From positions 1 through 29,431 of the forward strand of contig URCS01000025.1 in NCBI GenBank assembly GCA_900546455.1: a stretch of DNA of 29,431 bases. The letters run 5' to 3'. Shown in pieces: positions 15,539 to 24,497 of this stretch; position 1 is the first letter of the stretch, and the number at the start of each line of letters is the position of its first letter. Source of the stretch: an uncultured Collinsella sp. (GTDB lineage: Bacteria > Actinomycetota > Coriobacteriia > Coriobacteriales > Coriobacteriaceae). Below the pieces are notes generated by a model. It was not told the origin of the DNA. It was given only the letters and a program-made list of their open reading frames with translations, and did no database searches. The translations under genes were made by a program, and so were the position numbers.

Positions 15539-17072
15539 CAGAACCTCCCCAATGCTTGCGATACACGTGAACTACTGCGCGCTCAAACGCGCCATATGGC
15601 TCACCCTTATGGCGACCTTCCTCATAGCGCTGCTCGGCACGGTCGAGCAAGCGGCCCAGCTGTGTAAAGCGACCCGTTTTGTCGGTCGCCACAATGGGCT
15701 GCTGGCTCAGGATACGATACGGCAAGTTGGCGGTATAGGTATCGAGCCGCAGAAGCGCCACGATAAAAAACACCGCTGCACCCAACAAAAAGCCAAAGCC
15801 GTAAAACTGCTGCGGTAAGAGCAGAGAAACGGCAGTCGCCAGCCCGGCCACACCGGCAAACAGCCCCGAGGCCAGCACAGCCCCCTTGTAGTCGGTAAAG
15901 TACAGCAAGATGAGCAACACCGTATTGCCCACGGCATACAAGCCGTAGCCCACGCACAACGTGCGAAAATACCCGTGCATCAGGTTGTTAAAGCCCAATG
16001 GCAGGGCCGACAGCACCGTGGTCTCGAGCGAGATGACCGCCGCCGTCACAAACAGCTGCTTGAGCGCGCAAAACCGTAGTTCTCGGTTGAGCGTGGCAAG
16101 CATTTCCTCCTCGGCCACCACAATGTCGCCCACCACGCCACCGTCGTTGAACAGGCTGTAGTAGTCGCGGTAGCGCGGATAAAAGTTGACCTCGACCGAG
16201 ACCACAAAGTTGACGGACGTGACCAGGATCGTCAAAAACGCGATGAGCGCCGGCACATCGTGGTACGGCGCACCATAAAACAAGCCCTTGACCTGCACGC
16301 CAATGGGACCGGCCCAAATTATCACCAAGTGCGCAAAGAGGCCCAGGTTGGTAAACAACCCCGTGAGCGCCAACGGCATAAACTGATCGAGCCACCGTAA
16401 AAAGAGCCAGGGGCTGCGGTCGCTCTGCGGAAAATACCTGTACAGCAGCACAACGTCCCAGGCGAGCATGACGCCGTAGCCCAGAGCAATTGACGCCAAA
16501 AGGCCCTCGACCGGCGGCAGCCCCAGCGCCAGCGCGGCCAGGGCGCACAGGCACGCCACGCCAATGGCAGCCGCAAAGCTGCATAGGATACCGCGGTAAT
16601 CCTTGATGGCCGTGAGGTAACTCATGCCGTTCCAGTTGACGATCATAATGTTGAACAGCCACAGGCACAGCAGCCCCTGCAGCAGCGTGGCGCCCGAGAA
16701 CAGCAAAAAGACGCCGTAGAGCACCGTGCCCGCAACGAGCATGATGGCGTTGGAGCCCCAAAACGAAGGCAGTATCTCATCCTCGCGCTCGGCAAACAAC
16801 ATATCAGCCAAAAAGCGCGTGACCGGCATGGAGAAAAAGCTCGTGAGCGTAAGCGAGGCCAGCAGTGTGTAGGTCACCATGCACACCAGCAGATCCTGGT
16901 TGGCACGGCCCACACCCCACAGACCGCACAGCACCAAGATACCCACCTGGAGTAGCACGCCCAACAGCATGGGACCCGTGCACACAATGCCAGCGTAGCC
17001 GTAAGCGCGCATCATGGCAAACAGGCCCTTGCGCCTAAACAGGCGCTTGAGCTCAAAACCGATTCCGGCCAC
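15528..17072 (-). CDS. pelG: Pel polysaccharide export membrane protein PelG
   Basis: A 514-residue polytopic membrane protein of the MATE/flippase-like PelG family, thought to move the Pel polymer across the cytoplasmic membrane together with the PelF glycosyltransferase. The hallmark N-terminus AGIGFELKRLF is followed by about 12 hydrophobic segments and the conserved VVSVEVNFYPRYRDYYSLFNDGG loop. The start is GTG at 17072 with GGGGGAG upstream, three bases after the pelF stop. The C-terminal ~50 residues are a soluble tail. Order pelF-pelG matches known pel clusters. Confidence 0.94.
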   Translation of the reverse strand: MAGIGFELKRLFRRKGLFAMMRAYGYAGIVCTGPMLLGVLLQVGILVLCGLWGVGRANQDLLVCMVTYTLLASLTLTSFFSMPVTRFLADMLFAEREDEILPSFWGSNAIMLVAGTVLYGVFLLFSGATLLQGLLCLWLFNIMIVNWNGMSYLTAIKDYRGILCSFAAAIGVACLCALAALALGLPPVEGLLASIALGYGVMLAWDVVLLYRYFPQSDRSPWLFLRWLDQFMPLALTGLFTNLGLFAHLVIIWAGPIGVQVKGLFYGAPYHDVPALIAFLTILVTSVNFVVSVEVNFYPRYRDYYSLFNDGGVVGDIVVAEEEMLATLNRELRFCALKQLFVTAAVISLETTVLSALPLGFNNLMHGYFRTLCVGYGLYAVGNTVLLILLYFTDYKGAVLASGLFAGVAGLATAVSLLLPQQFYGFGFLLGAAVFFIVALLRLDTYTANLPYRILSQQPIVATDKTGRFTQLGRLLDRAEQRYEEGRHKGEPYGAFERAVVHVYRKHWGGSDDR

Positions 17073-17075
17073 CGG

Positions 17076-18503
17076 CTACTCCCCCTCTCTGGGCAGGTTA
17101 AACGCTTGCGCCGTCTCGTCGTACAGCGCGCGGTAGTTGGCGAGCATCTGCTCGTGCAAGAAGTACGTGGCAACGCGACGCTGGCCGCGCTCCCCCATCT
17201 CAATGCGACGAGCGCGGCTTGTGCACATCCGTTCCATGGCATCGGCCAAGCCCTTGCGATACATAGGCGGCGTCACAAAACCCGCCACGCCAAAGTCGTC
17301 GCCCGGGGCGCCCTCGAGTAGCTCACGGCAGCAGCCCACCTCGGTCGTCACACAGGGGCGACGCGCCGCAAACGACTCCAGCACGCTGAGCGGCTGGCCC
17401 TCGGAGATGCTCGTCAAAATGGTAAAGTCGAGCTTTTCCATGTACTCGACCACGTTGACGCGACCGGTAAAGATCAGGTCGCGCACGCCCAGGGTATCGA
17501 CGAGCGCGTGGCACTCGGCACCGTACTCCTCGTCGTCCACGCCGCCCATGATATGCAAGCGCACCTTGGGCAGGCGCTCGTGCAGCTCAAAAAAGGCATA
17601 GATCATGGTCTTGACGTCCTTGATGGGCGCCAGGCGCACCACCGCGCCAATGTCCACCCAGCCGTCATCGGGCTTTAAGGGAATATCCTTAAAGCGATCG
17701 AACTGGATGCCGTTGGGGATGACCAGGCATTTGTCCGCATCGCAGCCCATATCAATCTGCGTCTTGCGGGCGTTATGGAACAAACTCGTCACGCGGAAGG
17801 CGCGGCGGTAGATCTCCTCCGAAAGCAGGTAGAAAAAGCGAATCCAGCGGTCCTTAAACGACGGCACCACCCAATCGGCGCGAATGATCTCTTCCTCGCG
17901 CTCGCGGGTATAGATGCCATGCTCGGTCAGCAGCACCGGCGCATGGTGAACGCTTGAGCCCAGGCAGGCGAGCAGGCCACCGTAGCCGGTCGAGATGGCA
18001 TGGTACACATCGGCCACCGGCACCTCGCTGCCCAGAAGGTAGAGCACGGGCAGCAACATGGAGCGCATGGTGTGGAATGCATCGGCAAAGGGCGTGTAGG
18101 GATACTCGGCCAGGCACACGTCGCGAAAGATATCCATAAACGTGCGGCTCTGCAAAAACGAGAGCGGATGCACGCGACGGCGGTGGAAGATATCGAATAA
18201 CACGTCCCAGTCCGGATTGGAGAGCAACACCAGACGGCGTAGCGCCTCGCGCTCACGGTCGTTAAAACCGGCTTCGTGCTGCTCGCCCGAAAGCCGCAGG
18301 GCATCGTCCAGGAACACCTCGTGCACCTCGACCACGTTGCCGGGCAGCTCGTAGACAAACTTGCCGCGGTCGGCAGCATGCGCGCCGATTACCCACAGCA
18401 CAAACTCGTGCTCGGGCATGGCCTGGATATAGCCATGCATCCAGGTAGATACGCCGCCGTGCACATAGGGGTAGCAACCCTCGAGTACCAAGCAGATTCT
18501 CAT
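17076..18503 (-). CDS. pelF: Pel polysaccharide glycosyltransferase PelF
   Basis: A cytoplasmic GT4-family glycosyltransferase that polymerises the Pel exopolysaccharide from UDP-sugars. The N-terminus RICLVLEGCYPYVHGGVSTWMH is diagnostic for PelF, as is LLTEHGIYTREREEEI. The C-terminal Rossmann domain contains VVRLAPIKDVKTMIYAF, the ISEGQPLSVLESFAARRP nucleotide-sugar motif and VTTEVGCCRELLEG. The 475-residue length is normal. The start ATG overlaps the stop codon of the upstream deacetylase gene by four bases. Confidence 0.96.
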   Translation of the reverse strand: MRICLVLEGCYPYVHGGVSTWMHGYIQAMPEHEFVLWVIGAHAADRGKFVYELPGNVVEVHEVFLDDALRLSGEQHEAGFNDREREALRRLVLLSNPDWDVLFDIFHRRRVHPLSFLQSRTFMDIFRDVCLAEYPYTPFADAFHTMRSMLLPVLYLLGSEVPVADVYHAISTGYGGLLACLGSSVHHAPVLLTEHGIYTREREEEIIRADWVVPSFKDRWIRFFYLLSEEIYRRAFRVTSLFHNARKTQIDMGCDADKCLVIPNGIQFDRFKDIPLKPDDGWVDIGAVVRLAPIKDVKTMIYAFFELHERLPKVRLHIMGGVDDEEYGAECHALVDTLGVRDLIFTGRVNVVEYMEKLDFTILTSISEGQPLSVLESFAARRPCVTTEVGCCRELLEGAPGDDFGVAGFVTPPMYRKGLADAMERMCTSRARRIEMGERGQRRVATYFLHEQMLANYRALYDETAQAFNLPREGE

Positions 18504-20380
18504 TTATCGCCACCCTCCTTGCACTCGATCGCCACGGTCTTATCATTTGCCTTGAGCAGATACAGATTGCCCGTAAGGTGCGTCAGTTCGCCACCCGTCA
18601 CCTCACCCGGCTCGCCATTATTGGCGCGGAACATGAGCCACGCCTCGTCGTGGAAATTGCCCAGGCTGAGCGTCCAGGCATCCGCGCTGGTATCAACGTT
18701 CACCGTCACGGACGAAAAACGCTGGATGGTACCGGAGCACTCCGACGCCGTCTGGTGCCGCAGGTCGGGCGCGGATTTGGTAAGCCACTCCAGGTAGTCG
18801 ACCAGGCCGCCCTTGTAGACCTCCCAGCCCTCTTTGGCACCGCGATCGGGGTCCAAAAGGTCGTCCGGGTGCATAAAGTGCGTGCTCACGTAGTGCATGT
18901 TGAGCTCGGACACGGCTGCCAGGCGCATATAGGAATCGTCGACCATGCCGCCCGAGACAATACGTGGCTGCTCCACAATGCCATCGCTCGCCACGCCAAA
19001 CTCCTGCACGTACGGCAGGTCGGTGCCATCCTCAAAATACGTGCTGGCAATGGTCTTAATGCGCGGAACATCGGTACCGATAAGCTTGCGCGCGCGGGCC
19101 GAAAGGATATTCGACGGCGGCACGTAAACCGAGCCATGAGCATTGGGCAGGACCTCGTCCTGAAACGCGATAAGTTCGTTGAGCGATGCGACGAGCGTCT
19201 CCTTGTTTTTCCACGTCCTGTAGTCGTACAGCGTGCCATAGTCGGTGTCCCAGAGTGCCAGAGGCTGATGGTTGTAGCCATGAAAGCCCAGCTCTCCGCC
19301 CATCTGCAGCAGCATGCCGCCAAAGTAGCGGAACTGTGTGGTATCGGCTTGGCGCGCGGGCTCGGTCTGGTTGACCGCGTCCTCGTAGTTTTCGATCATC
19401 ACGCCGGTATAGCGAATGCCGTATTTTTGCGCGAGCTTTTGCAGATCGGGCCACCAGACCTTGGTATAAAAGTCGGCAATGGAAAGCCCGTAGTCGCGCT
19501 TGATGTAGGTGCCGTCGCCCGAGGGCACGGGACTAGGAAAGTCGTCCAAAAAGAACACGGCGCTGTTGATGACTGGATAGGCCGTGGCATCACCCAGCAA
19601 GCTTACGGCCGAAGCATAGAACCCACGCATGACCTTGTCGTAGATGCCAATGTTGCACACCACGGTGTGACCACTGCCGCAATCGTTAGACCAAATGAGC
19701 GGCGTGCCCGCGTCACCGGTCTTTGCCCAGACGTGCGCCGTTTCGCGCAATGAAACCGAAAGCGACGAATCAAAGGGGTCCGAGAGCTCGTAGCGCTCTC
19801 CCCCGCCCAGCATAAAGTCCTCACTCGGAACGATACTTTCGGCTGTCGCATAGTCATATCCGGCCGATTCGATCCCAAGCTTGGAAGCAATAGCCTGCAG
19901 GTAGTTCGAGTTATCTGGCGTCATGCCCAGCATGAGTGAGCCGCCCGCACTCACCCAATTCATCAGATCGGTCAGATGCGTACCCAGTCCGTCAAGCGAG
20001 GGCATAAGCACAATCACGCGATCAAACGACGTGAGCGATGGGATCGCGTCCGCACCGTCGGTGGCAATATCAACATCGCGATGGGCAATCTTCATGTCCA
20101 GCAAAATCTGGTCGAACTGATCTTTAACGTCGTCGACGCTATCTTGGTCCGAGTCGGTAATGACCAGGCACGTGGGCTTTTGGCCAAAGATTGCCGAGGA
20201 GGCCGGCACCGCATCGTTGGCGGCAAGCATCCCCAGCTTATGCTGACCCGCACTGTACTGCACGCCGGCACGCTCCACCAGCAGCACGGCGGCCATAGCA
20301 ATAAAGACCGCCCACACCACGAGGAGTCCCATCCAACGAAAGCGGCCTGCACGGTCGCGGATATGTTGCACCACGCTCAT
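18500..20380 (-). CDS. PelA-type polysaccharide deacetylase (DUF2194-like)
   Basis: A 626-residue protein with one N-terminal transmembrane anchor (residues ~16-35) and an extracytoplasmic body. Residues ~50-230 form a flavodoxin/GATase-like Rossmann domain (CLVITDSDQDSVDDVK; FDRVIVLMPSL; GGSLMLGM). A polysaccharide deacetylase domain follows, with the metal/catalytic Asp pair in FFLDDFPSP (~273-281), the His motif GFHGYNH (~364-370) and PPSN. The C-terminus is a beta-rich domain. In the Gram-positive pel order this position holds the PelA deacetylase (without the glycoside hydrolase domain), which removes acetyl groups from Pel. It shares 4-base overlaps with pelE upstream and pelF downstream. 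Assignment rests on motifs and position. Confidence 0.82.
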   Translation of the reverse strand: MSVVQHIRDRAGRFRWMGLLVVWAVFIAMAAVLLVERAGVQYSAGQHKLGMLAANDAVPASSAIFGQKPTCLVITDSDQDSVDDVKDQFDQILLDMKIAHRDVDIATDGADAIPSLTSFDRVIVLMPSLDGLGTHLTDLMNWVSAGGSLMLGMTPDNSNYLQAIASKLGIESAGYDYATAESIVPSEDFMLGGGERYELSDPFDSSLSVSLRETAHVWAKTGDAGTPLIWSNDCGSGHTVVCNIGIYDKVMRGFYASAVSLLGDATAYPVINSAVFFLDDFPSPVPSGDGTYIKRDYGLSIADFYTKVWWPDLQKLAQKYGIRYTGVMIENYEDAVNQTEPARQADTTQFRYFGGMLLQMGGELGFHGYNHQPLALWDTDYGTLYDYRTWKNKETLVASLNELIAFQDEVLPNAHGSVYVPPSNILSARARKLIGTDVPRIKTIASTYFEDGTDLPYVQEFGVASDGIVEQPRIVSGGMVDDSYMRLAAVSELNMHYVSTHFMHPDDLLDPDRGAKEGWEVYKGGLVDYLEWLTKSAPDLRHQTASECSGTIQRFSSVTVNVDTSADAWTLSLGNFHDEAWLMFRANNGEPGEVTGGELTHLTGNLYLLKANDKTVAIECKEGGDK

Positions 20381-21282
20381 CGGACCTCCTCCCCGTCACG
20401 CCAAAACGCCAACTTTTCGCGGTTGTCGGCGCTCAAATACACATGTTGCTTGTCGATCGCATCGATCACACGGTGAACCTCGTCACCGTCGCGGCGCATC
20501 ACGGCCAGGCGCAGGCAAAGCATCCAAACCTCCTGCTCCTCGGGCACGTCGAGCACCAGCTGGTCGGTCACGGCCTGCGCTTCGTCGATCTGTCCGACAT
20601 CGGCCAGCGCCGTCGCGTATCGAATGCGCAGCTCAAGGGTATCCTCGCGCTCGCAGCGACGCGCAAGCAGGCGCGCGTACTGTTGGCGCTGAATCTGAGC
20701 CACGCGCCCCTCAGCCAAGCCCGAGCCCAAGTATTCACCAAGAAAATCGCAGTATTCGTTGAGGTTTTGCGCGCTCGGGTCCGTCTTAAAGGCACGCTCC
20801 AGCTGCTGCAGTTTAAGGTCGGACTCCTTGGAGATCTGCGCCACCGCCGTCGCGGCATAGTGCGCCACCTCAACGTCGTCGTTAAGCTTAGCCGCCTGCA
20901 ACTGCGCCAGGTACGCGTCGGGCTCCTCGGTGAGCATGGAGAGCATGAGGCGGCGCCGGTATGCCGGGTCGTTGACGATGAGCGCCTCCTCGAGCGGGAC
21001 CACGCCCGCATCGGCGTCACGGTCGTGAACCAGGATGCTGCGATGCAGGTCATCGTTGAAGCGCAGCGACTCAAGCGCAGACTCTTTCAGACCCTCGCCA
21101 AACATCGCGCTGCGGACCGATAGCAGAACCACCAGCAACGGGCCCCACAGCGGCACCAGCACTATCACAGCCAGCATGTGCCCGCGCACCGGCAGCAGGC
21201 CCAGTTTCATGAGCGTCCACAGCATCAGGCAAACCAGCGCATGAATCAGCAGCAAGACGGCAGCAACGACAAGCGAGATCAA
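20377..21282 (-). CDS. pelE: PelE-like membrane protein with TPR-type repeats
   Basis: A 301-residue protein with two N-terminal transmembrane helices (residues ~1-24 and ~33-57), followed by helical repeats resembling TPR (LNDDVEVAHYAATAVAQIS; ALADVGQIDEAQAVTDQLVLD). PelE of known clusters has this architecture and forms an inner membrane complex with PelD, PelF and PelG. The start is TTG at 21282, overlapping the pelD stop codon (TTGA). It also overlaps the next gene by four bases. Sequence similarity alone is weak; position and topology support the call. Confidence 0.78.
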   Translation of the reverse strand: MISLVVAAVLLLIHALVCLMLWTLMKLGLLPVRGHMLAVIVLVPLWGPLLVVLLSVRSAMFGEGLKESALESLRFNDDLHRSILVHDRDADAGVVPLEEALIVNDPAYRRRLMLSMLTEEPDAYLAQLQAAKLNDDVEVAHYAATAVAQISKESDLKLQQLERAFKTDPSAQNLNEYCDFLGEYLGSGLAEGRVAQIQRQQYARLLARRCEREDTLELRIRYATALADVGQIDEAQAVTDQLVLDVPEEQEVWMLCLRLAVMRRDGDEVHRVIDAIDKQHVYLSADNREKLAFWRDGEEVR

Positions 21283-23417
21283 GCGGCACCCCCCTCACCG
21301 TCACCGGTGTAAGAGATGTGCTGCAGCAGCGCCACGATGTCCTCGCCGTCGACGGGCTCCACCGCAATCTGCTTGGCGCTCAGGCGCTCGCGGATAATGG
21401 GCAGGTCGCACGCCTTTGCCTGACGCATAAGCAGGTAAAGCACTTCGCCGTCGACCAAGCCCGCCGCGTCGCTCTCGCGGATTGCCGACCCAATTGCGCC
21501 CACCAGCTCGCTGACAGGCTCCATGCCCGGTACCACGCGCAGGAGCAAAAAACTCCCCATCTTGCTATCTGCCAGCGCTTGCTCCGCCGCGAGCTCTTGG
21601 CCAAAGGCAGCCTGCTTGAGCACGCAAGTACCGTCAACGCAGCGTTTATCCTGCGCCACCGCCTCATAGTCAAAAGCACGGCCCAGCGCGCTTTCGACCA
21701 GCCCACACAAGATGCGGAACAGGTTTTGATAATAGAGGGTCATTTGGTTTTCGGCCGCACTACGCACAAAGATCAACACGGCGGGTGCCCCGTCGCGCTC
21801 GATCGTGTATCCAAACATGGGAAGCCCCGGCGTCAGCTCGCGGTTCACCCACAGGTTCGAACGAACCCCGTCGCACAAAAGAGGTGCAAGCTGCTCAAGC
21901 GTGAGCGAGCGTTCGGCATCTTCGGCAATCGCGGGACTTGCTGCCACCAGGCGTGCAAATGCCCCGCCCGAAACATGGTAGATCGCCACCGAATCGTTCT
22001 CGAGGATCTCACCCAGAAGCTCGCAACACTTGCGATAGATGTCGCGTGGGTTGAGCACGTCGAGCTCCTGCGTCACGGCAAAGATCTTGCCAAAGCTGTC
22101 GTGGCGACCCACGATCTGGCGCCTGTACGCGCGCTTGTCCTCGATCGCGTCGTGGTAGAGCTGCGTAAGGAACGCATTGCGGTTGCGCACGAGCTCGTTT
22201 TGATCGCGCTCCGCCCTAATGGCTTCGCTGTTGCGCAGCTGCACATAGCCGCACACGGCACCCACAACAAAGTACGCAATAAACGGCAGCCAGTTAGACG
22301 GCTCGTAAAAGAGACCCTGGAAGGTATAGCCATACTGGGTAAAGTAGCTCGCGGCCAAACCCACCGACGCCAGCAGCGCCGCAACCAGGCCAAAATCGAG
22401 CCCATACAGCGTGCCGATCAGTACCACGTACAGCAGGCGGTAGTCGAGCACGTTAAGCTGAGCAGACTGCGAAAACACCAGCTCCAGGCCCTCAAAGAGC
22501 ACCCAGGCCAGCGCGGTCTCCAGGCATTTGATGGGCAGTGTCCGCCCGCGCATGCGGTCGATGGCGGCGCGCAAGGGGTTGACCTTCTTTGCGCGGCCAG
22601 CATCCCAACGCGCTTGAATGGTCGAAAGATCGCGCAGCAAGTCGTAGCGCTGAAACCAGCCATAGCGTACGCGAGCGACGTCGCTGGCGGGCAGGGTGTA
22701 GCCGGCGGAATCGCCATAGGCAACGGCAAGGCCGGGGAACAACGCCTTGAGGGCGTCCCCCACCTCACCCGCCGTGCGATGGAAGGCATCGGCAACGTCG
22801 AGCGTCTCAAAGTTACCATCCCAGCTATCGAAGATGCGGCGCACCAGCACCGCAAGCTCCTCGGCACACAGCAAGGGAAACGCCGCATCCTGCGCGCCCT
22901 GTAGAGCGACCGATCCGGTTAAGCACGCGTCGAGCAACGGCACCAAAAACGGATCTTCCAGCGCGGCAGAGGCAGTGTACAGGAAGGGCACACGCAGGAT
23001 CTTGGTCTGAACGCCCTCGCGAGCAGCGTAGTAGCGGCACAGATCGTTGGCTGCGCGCGCGATAATGCCCTTGCCCGTGCGTCCCGCGGCATCGGCGGCG
23101 CCCTCGGCACCCGCAGCCCCCGCTACATACAGCAGTTGGACCCGGCGACCCGCGCACGCACGAAAGACCGAGCGCAGCAGCTCGATATCACCCACGGTAT
23201 CGGTATGCGGGGTAAGGTAATTAGACAGGTAGACCACGCGGTCGAACTCGTAGGCCTGATCCAGGTGTTGCAGAAGCTCTTTCCACGAGGCATGGGGCGA
23301 TGACTCGTCGCGGCGCGTGTCCTGCGCGGCTACGACCTGCACATGGTCCTCGGGGAACGCCTTGGCACAAAAGTCATCGTCAACATATGCGGTGTTGCCA
23401 ACAACCAGCACCTCCAT
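21279..23417 (-). CDS. pelD: PelD-like c-di-GMP receptor with an N-terminal SDR-like domain
   Basis: A 712-residue regulator of Pel synthesis. Residues 1-255 resemble an extended SDR/epimerase (EVLVVGNTAY; VVYLSNYLTP; VQLLYVAGAAG; TKILRVPFLYT), but the glycine-rich and YxxxK motifs are not recognisable. Four hydrophobic segments lie at about 297-316, 327-345, 345-360 and 376-393. A coiled linker, a GAF domain (~445-580) and a degenerate GGDEF domain (~600-690) follow. In the latter, RESD (647-650) sits exactly five residues before DGEVL (656-660, the GGDEF position), like an RxxD inhibitory site. It is therefore a likely c-di-GMP binder without cyclase activity. The start ATG at 23417 follows GGGAGGGG. 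First gene of the operon. Confidence 0.82.
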   Translation of the reverse strand: MEVLVVGNTAYVDDDFCAKAFPEDHVQVVAAQDTRRDESSPHASWKELLQHLDQAYEFDRVVYLSNYLTPHTDTVGDIELLRSVFRACAGRRVQLLYVAGAAGAEGAADAAGRTGKGIIARAANDLCRYYAAREGVQTKILRVPFLYTASAALEDPFLVPLLDACLTGSVALQGAQDAAFPLLCAEELAVLVRRIFDSWDGNFETLDVADAFHRTAGEVGDALKALFPGLAVAYGDSAGYTLPASDVARVRYGWFQRYDLLRDLSTIQARWDAGRAKKVNPLRAAIDRMRGRTLPIKCLETALAWVLFEGLELVFSQSAQLNVLDYRLLYVVLIGTLYGLDFGLVAALLASVGLAASYFTQYGYTFQGLFYEPSNWLPFIAYFVVGAVCGYVQLRNSEAIRAERDQNELVRNRNAFLTQLYHDAIEDKRAYRRQIVGRHDSFGKIFAVTQELDVLNPRDIYRKCCELLGEILENDSVAIYHVSGGAFARLVAASPAIAEDAERSLTLEQLAPLLCDGVRSNLWVNRELTPGLPMFGYTIERDGAPAVLIFVRSAAENQMTLYYQNLFRILCGLVESALGRAFDYEAVAQDKRCVDGTCVLKQAAFGQELAAEQALADSKMGSFLLLRVVPGMEPVSELVGAIGSAIRESDAAGLVDGEVLYLLMRQAKACDLPIIRERLSAKQIAVEPVDGEDIVALLQHISYTGDGEGGAA

Positions 23418-23461
23418 GGCGCACCCCTCCCCTAAAATCCACTTTAGTCATAGTCAAACAT

Positions 23462-23480
23462 GCGTATTTTACGCTGTCAA
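23462..23480 (-). promoter_or_regulatory. Candidate pelD promoter region with operator-like palindrome
   Basis: A consensus -35 TTGACA (23480-23475 on the minus strand) is followed immediately by the palindrome GCGTAAAATACGC (23474-23462). No good -10 lies at 17-18 bases, which fits a regulated or activator-dependent promoter. Predicted from sequence only. Confidence 0.4.
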
Positions 23481-23569
23481 CGCGAGCTGGAACGCCTTTA
23501 AGGCTGTTTTAAGAACTTTTTTAGGGAATGTGGGGACATCGAGAGTGCTAAATGAACGCCCAATCGGGG

Positions 23570-23683
23570 GTGCGGTGAAAAACCGAGATCTGTCAAACAG
23601 GCCCTTGTTTTGGGCATCCGCGACCTGCAGTTTTGTTGGCAAAAACCGGTGTGTACTCGGATGTTTCCGATTTTTCACCGCAC
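23570..23683. repeat. 114-bp intergenic palindromic element (GCGGTGAAA tips)
   Basis: The ends GTGCGGTGAAAAA (23570-23582) and its exact reverse complement (23671-23683) enclose an internal hairpin (GCCC...GGGC near 23601-23615). The element lies in the 324-base gap between the Toprim-like gene and pelD, where no other gene is evident apart from a frame of about 80 codons (23469-23714, minus) that reads through it. It shares TGCGGTGAAA with the palindrome at 6683-6755. Confidence 0.7.
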
Positions 23684-23741
23684 TTCCGAAATGACAGCCC
23701 CGCATCGACAACATTAGTCAGAACTAGCAGCGTCCAGAAAC

Positions 23742-24497
23742 CTAGCCAAGTAATCTCGACTCGATTCCAGCGAAATCAATAAGACCCGTTGAGTAATCTA
23801 AAATAAATAGCAGACAGGTACCAAGAACCCACACCTCATCGGCCCAACGCAAAGCATCGTTTTGCGCCTTCACGATCGTTTCATGGTCAAGATCTCTATA
23901 CTCAGACTCATAACCGGCCTCGCCGTTATGACCGCACAACCGAAGCGCCTTAATGGCGGTAAGTACAATCATTTCATCAACGTCAGGCCTAATAAAATGC
24001 CGCTCAAAACTCTGGTACCTAGAAGCATTGCCAACAATTGCCTTGTAATTCAAAACGTCTTCACGGGAAACAGTTCTGCTTAGATATTCGACGTCGGGCA
24101 TTTTCAGAAAGTGCTTACATGCCTCGACCATTGGATAGTTAACGTAGAGCTTGCCATTGTCTGTGCTCTCGTTAAAGTAACGTTGCATTTCCTCTAACCG
24201 TGCAGGTGAGAACCTATTATCTTGGGGCTCATAGTCAAAGACCAGCAAAACATCAGAATAATCCTGGTCAAATAACCACTTATCCTCTTCGGACGCACGT
24301 TCCTTAAGGACGCCGAGAAGCGATAAGTCGTCCTGAAAGCCGTCCGAAAACATCCTTTCGTAAAGCTCGTAGATATTTGTGTTATAGGAAACGATCTCAT
24401 AGCCAATGTCGAGGCCATAGCACCTAAAGAGAGCCTGGAAGAGTTTAATCTCTTGCTTTATGCCCTCAACGATAAGCAGGACTTGCTTCCTAGACAT
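23742..24497 (-). CDS. Toprim-like protein, partner of the upstream ATPase (putative defence)
   Basis: A 251-residue protein without a confident family. The N-terminus QVLLIVEGIKQEIKLFQALF resembles a Toprim/RloB-type start (acidic residue in VEG), and DVLLVFDYEPQD provides a second acidic cluster as in Toprim nucleases. It overlaps the ATPase gene by eight bases and must be co-expressed with it. ATPase plus Toprim pairs include OLD, AbiLi/AbiLii and PARIS AriA/AriB systems, all linked to phage defence. Base composition is clearly more AT-rich than the pel genes, suggesting transfer. The Toprim assignment is tentative. Confidence 0.65.
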   Translation of the reverse strand: MSRKQVLLIVEGIKQEIKLFQALFRCYGLDIGYEIVSYNTNIYELYERMFSDGFQDDLSLLGVLKERASEEDKWLFDQDYSDVLLVFDYEPQDNRFSPARLEEMQRYFNESTDNGKLYVNYPMVEACKHFLKMPDVEYLSRTVSREDVLNYKAIVGNASRYQSFERHFIRPDVDEMIVLTAIKALRLCGHNGEAGYESEYRDLDHETIVKAQNDALRWADEVWVLGTCLLFILDYSTGLIDFAGIESRLLG

